NCBI GenBank assembly: GCA_947175225.1
Contig: CAMWLX010000179.1
Span: 1-7,132, forward strand
Source: an uncultured Porphyromonadaceae bacterium
Lineage (GTDB): Bacteria; Bacteroidota; Bacteroidia; Bacteroidales; Muribaculaceae
Reading direction: 5' to 3'
Length of the DNA stretch: 7,132 nucleotides
Positions 7,089 through 7,132 of the stretch are shown in pieces (positions within the stretch are counted from its first letter, which is position 1; every line of letters starts with the position of its first letter). Under the pieces are notes generated by a model. The model worked only from the letters and a program-made list of their open reading frames with translations. It was not told where the DNA came from and ran no database searches. Position numbers and translations under genes: made by a program.

Positions 7089-7132
7089 TTAAAGAGCAAG
7101 AAGCTCAATTATTTTATCGCGAGCTGCTGAGA
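7089..7132 (-). CDS. C-terminal tail of an unidentified gene upstream of hemW (partial)
   Basis: On the minus strand, one frame is open from the window edge to a TAA at 7091-7089 and reads SAARDKIIELLAL, which has the look of an amphipathic helical C-terminus. The other two frames stop sooner. The stop lies 8 bp before the hemW ATG, spacing typical of co-transcribed genes. Thirteen residues are too few to name a family, and the reading could be chance. Confidence 0.38.
   Translation of the reverse strand, partial: SAARDKIIELLAL

Overview
The window looks like a chromosomal segment from a member of the Bacteroidota, probably order Bacteroidales. The evidence is an AT-rich, densely packed layout, weak Shine-Dalgarno sequences, a methyltransferase of the PG_1098 type (a Bacteroidota family), and a TonB-dependent receptor carrying both an STN domain and a CarboxypepD_reg-like domain, followed by a DUF4249 lipoprotein. 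I cannot assign a genus from sequence reading alone.

Layout: (1) Positions 1-1002 (+) hold the 3' part of a class I SAM-dependent methyltransferase with a THUMP-like C-terminus; its start lies outside the window. (2) Positions 1010-5919 (+) hold a compact four-gene cell-surface signalling and uptake locus: an ECF sigma factor, a very short membrane anti-sigma factor, a 903-residue TonB-dependent receptor, and a DUF4249 lipoprotein. (3) Positions 5875-7080 (-) hold hemW, which converges on the lipoprotein gene and overlaps its 3' end by 45 bp. (4) At the right edge (7089-7132, -) is the probable C-terminal tail of another gene just upstream of hemW. There is no stretch of 300 bases without a gene. 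The gaps are 7, 72, 51 and 8 bp, and the anti-sigma and receptor genes overlap by 4 bp.

How the genes probably work together (inference from FecI/FecR/FecA-type systems): the receptor binds an unknown ligand at the outer membrane and imports it with TonB energy, perhaps aided by the lipoprotein. Its periplasmic STN domain signals ligand occupancy to the C-terminal domain of the anti-sigma factor, which controls the sigma factor; the sigma factor then activates the receptor operon. The locus has no SusD and no glycan-degrading enzymes, so it does not look like a polysaccharide utilisation locus, and the substrate cannot be read from the sequence. The methyltransferase and hemW appear to be housekeeping genes flanking the signalling locus.

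The most notable point is the anti-sigma factor. At 156 residues it appears to lack the central FecR domain and has only about 40 cytoplasmic residues, so its periplasmic part is essentially one STN-like/DUF4974-like module. It faces a receptor whose own signalling domain has a similar pattern. I found no CRISPR array, insertion sequence, tRNA, rRNA, riboswitch or convincing terminator.
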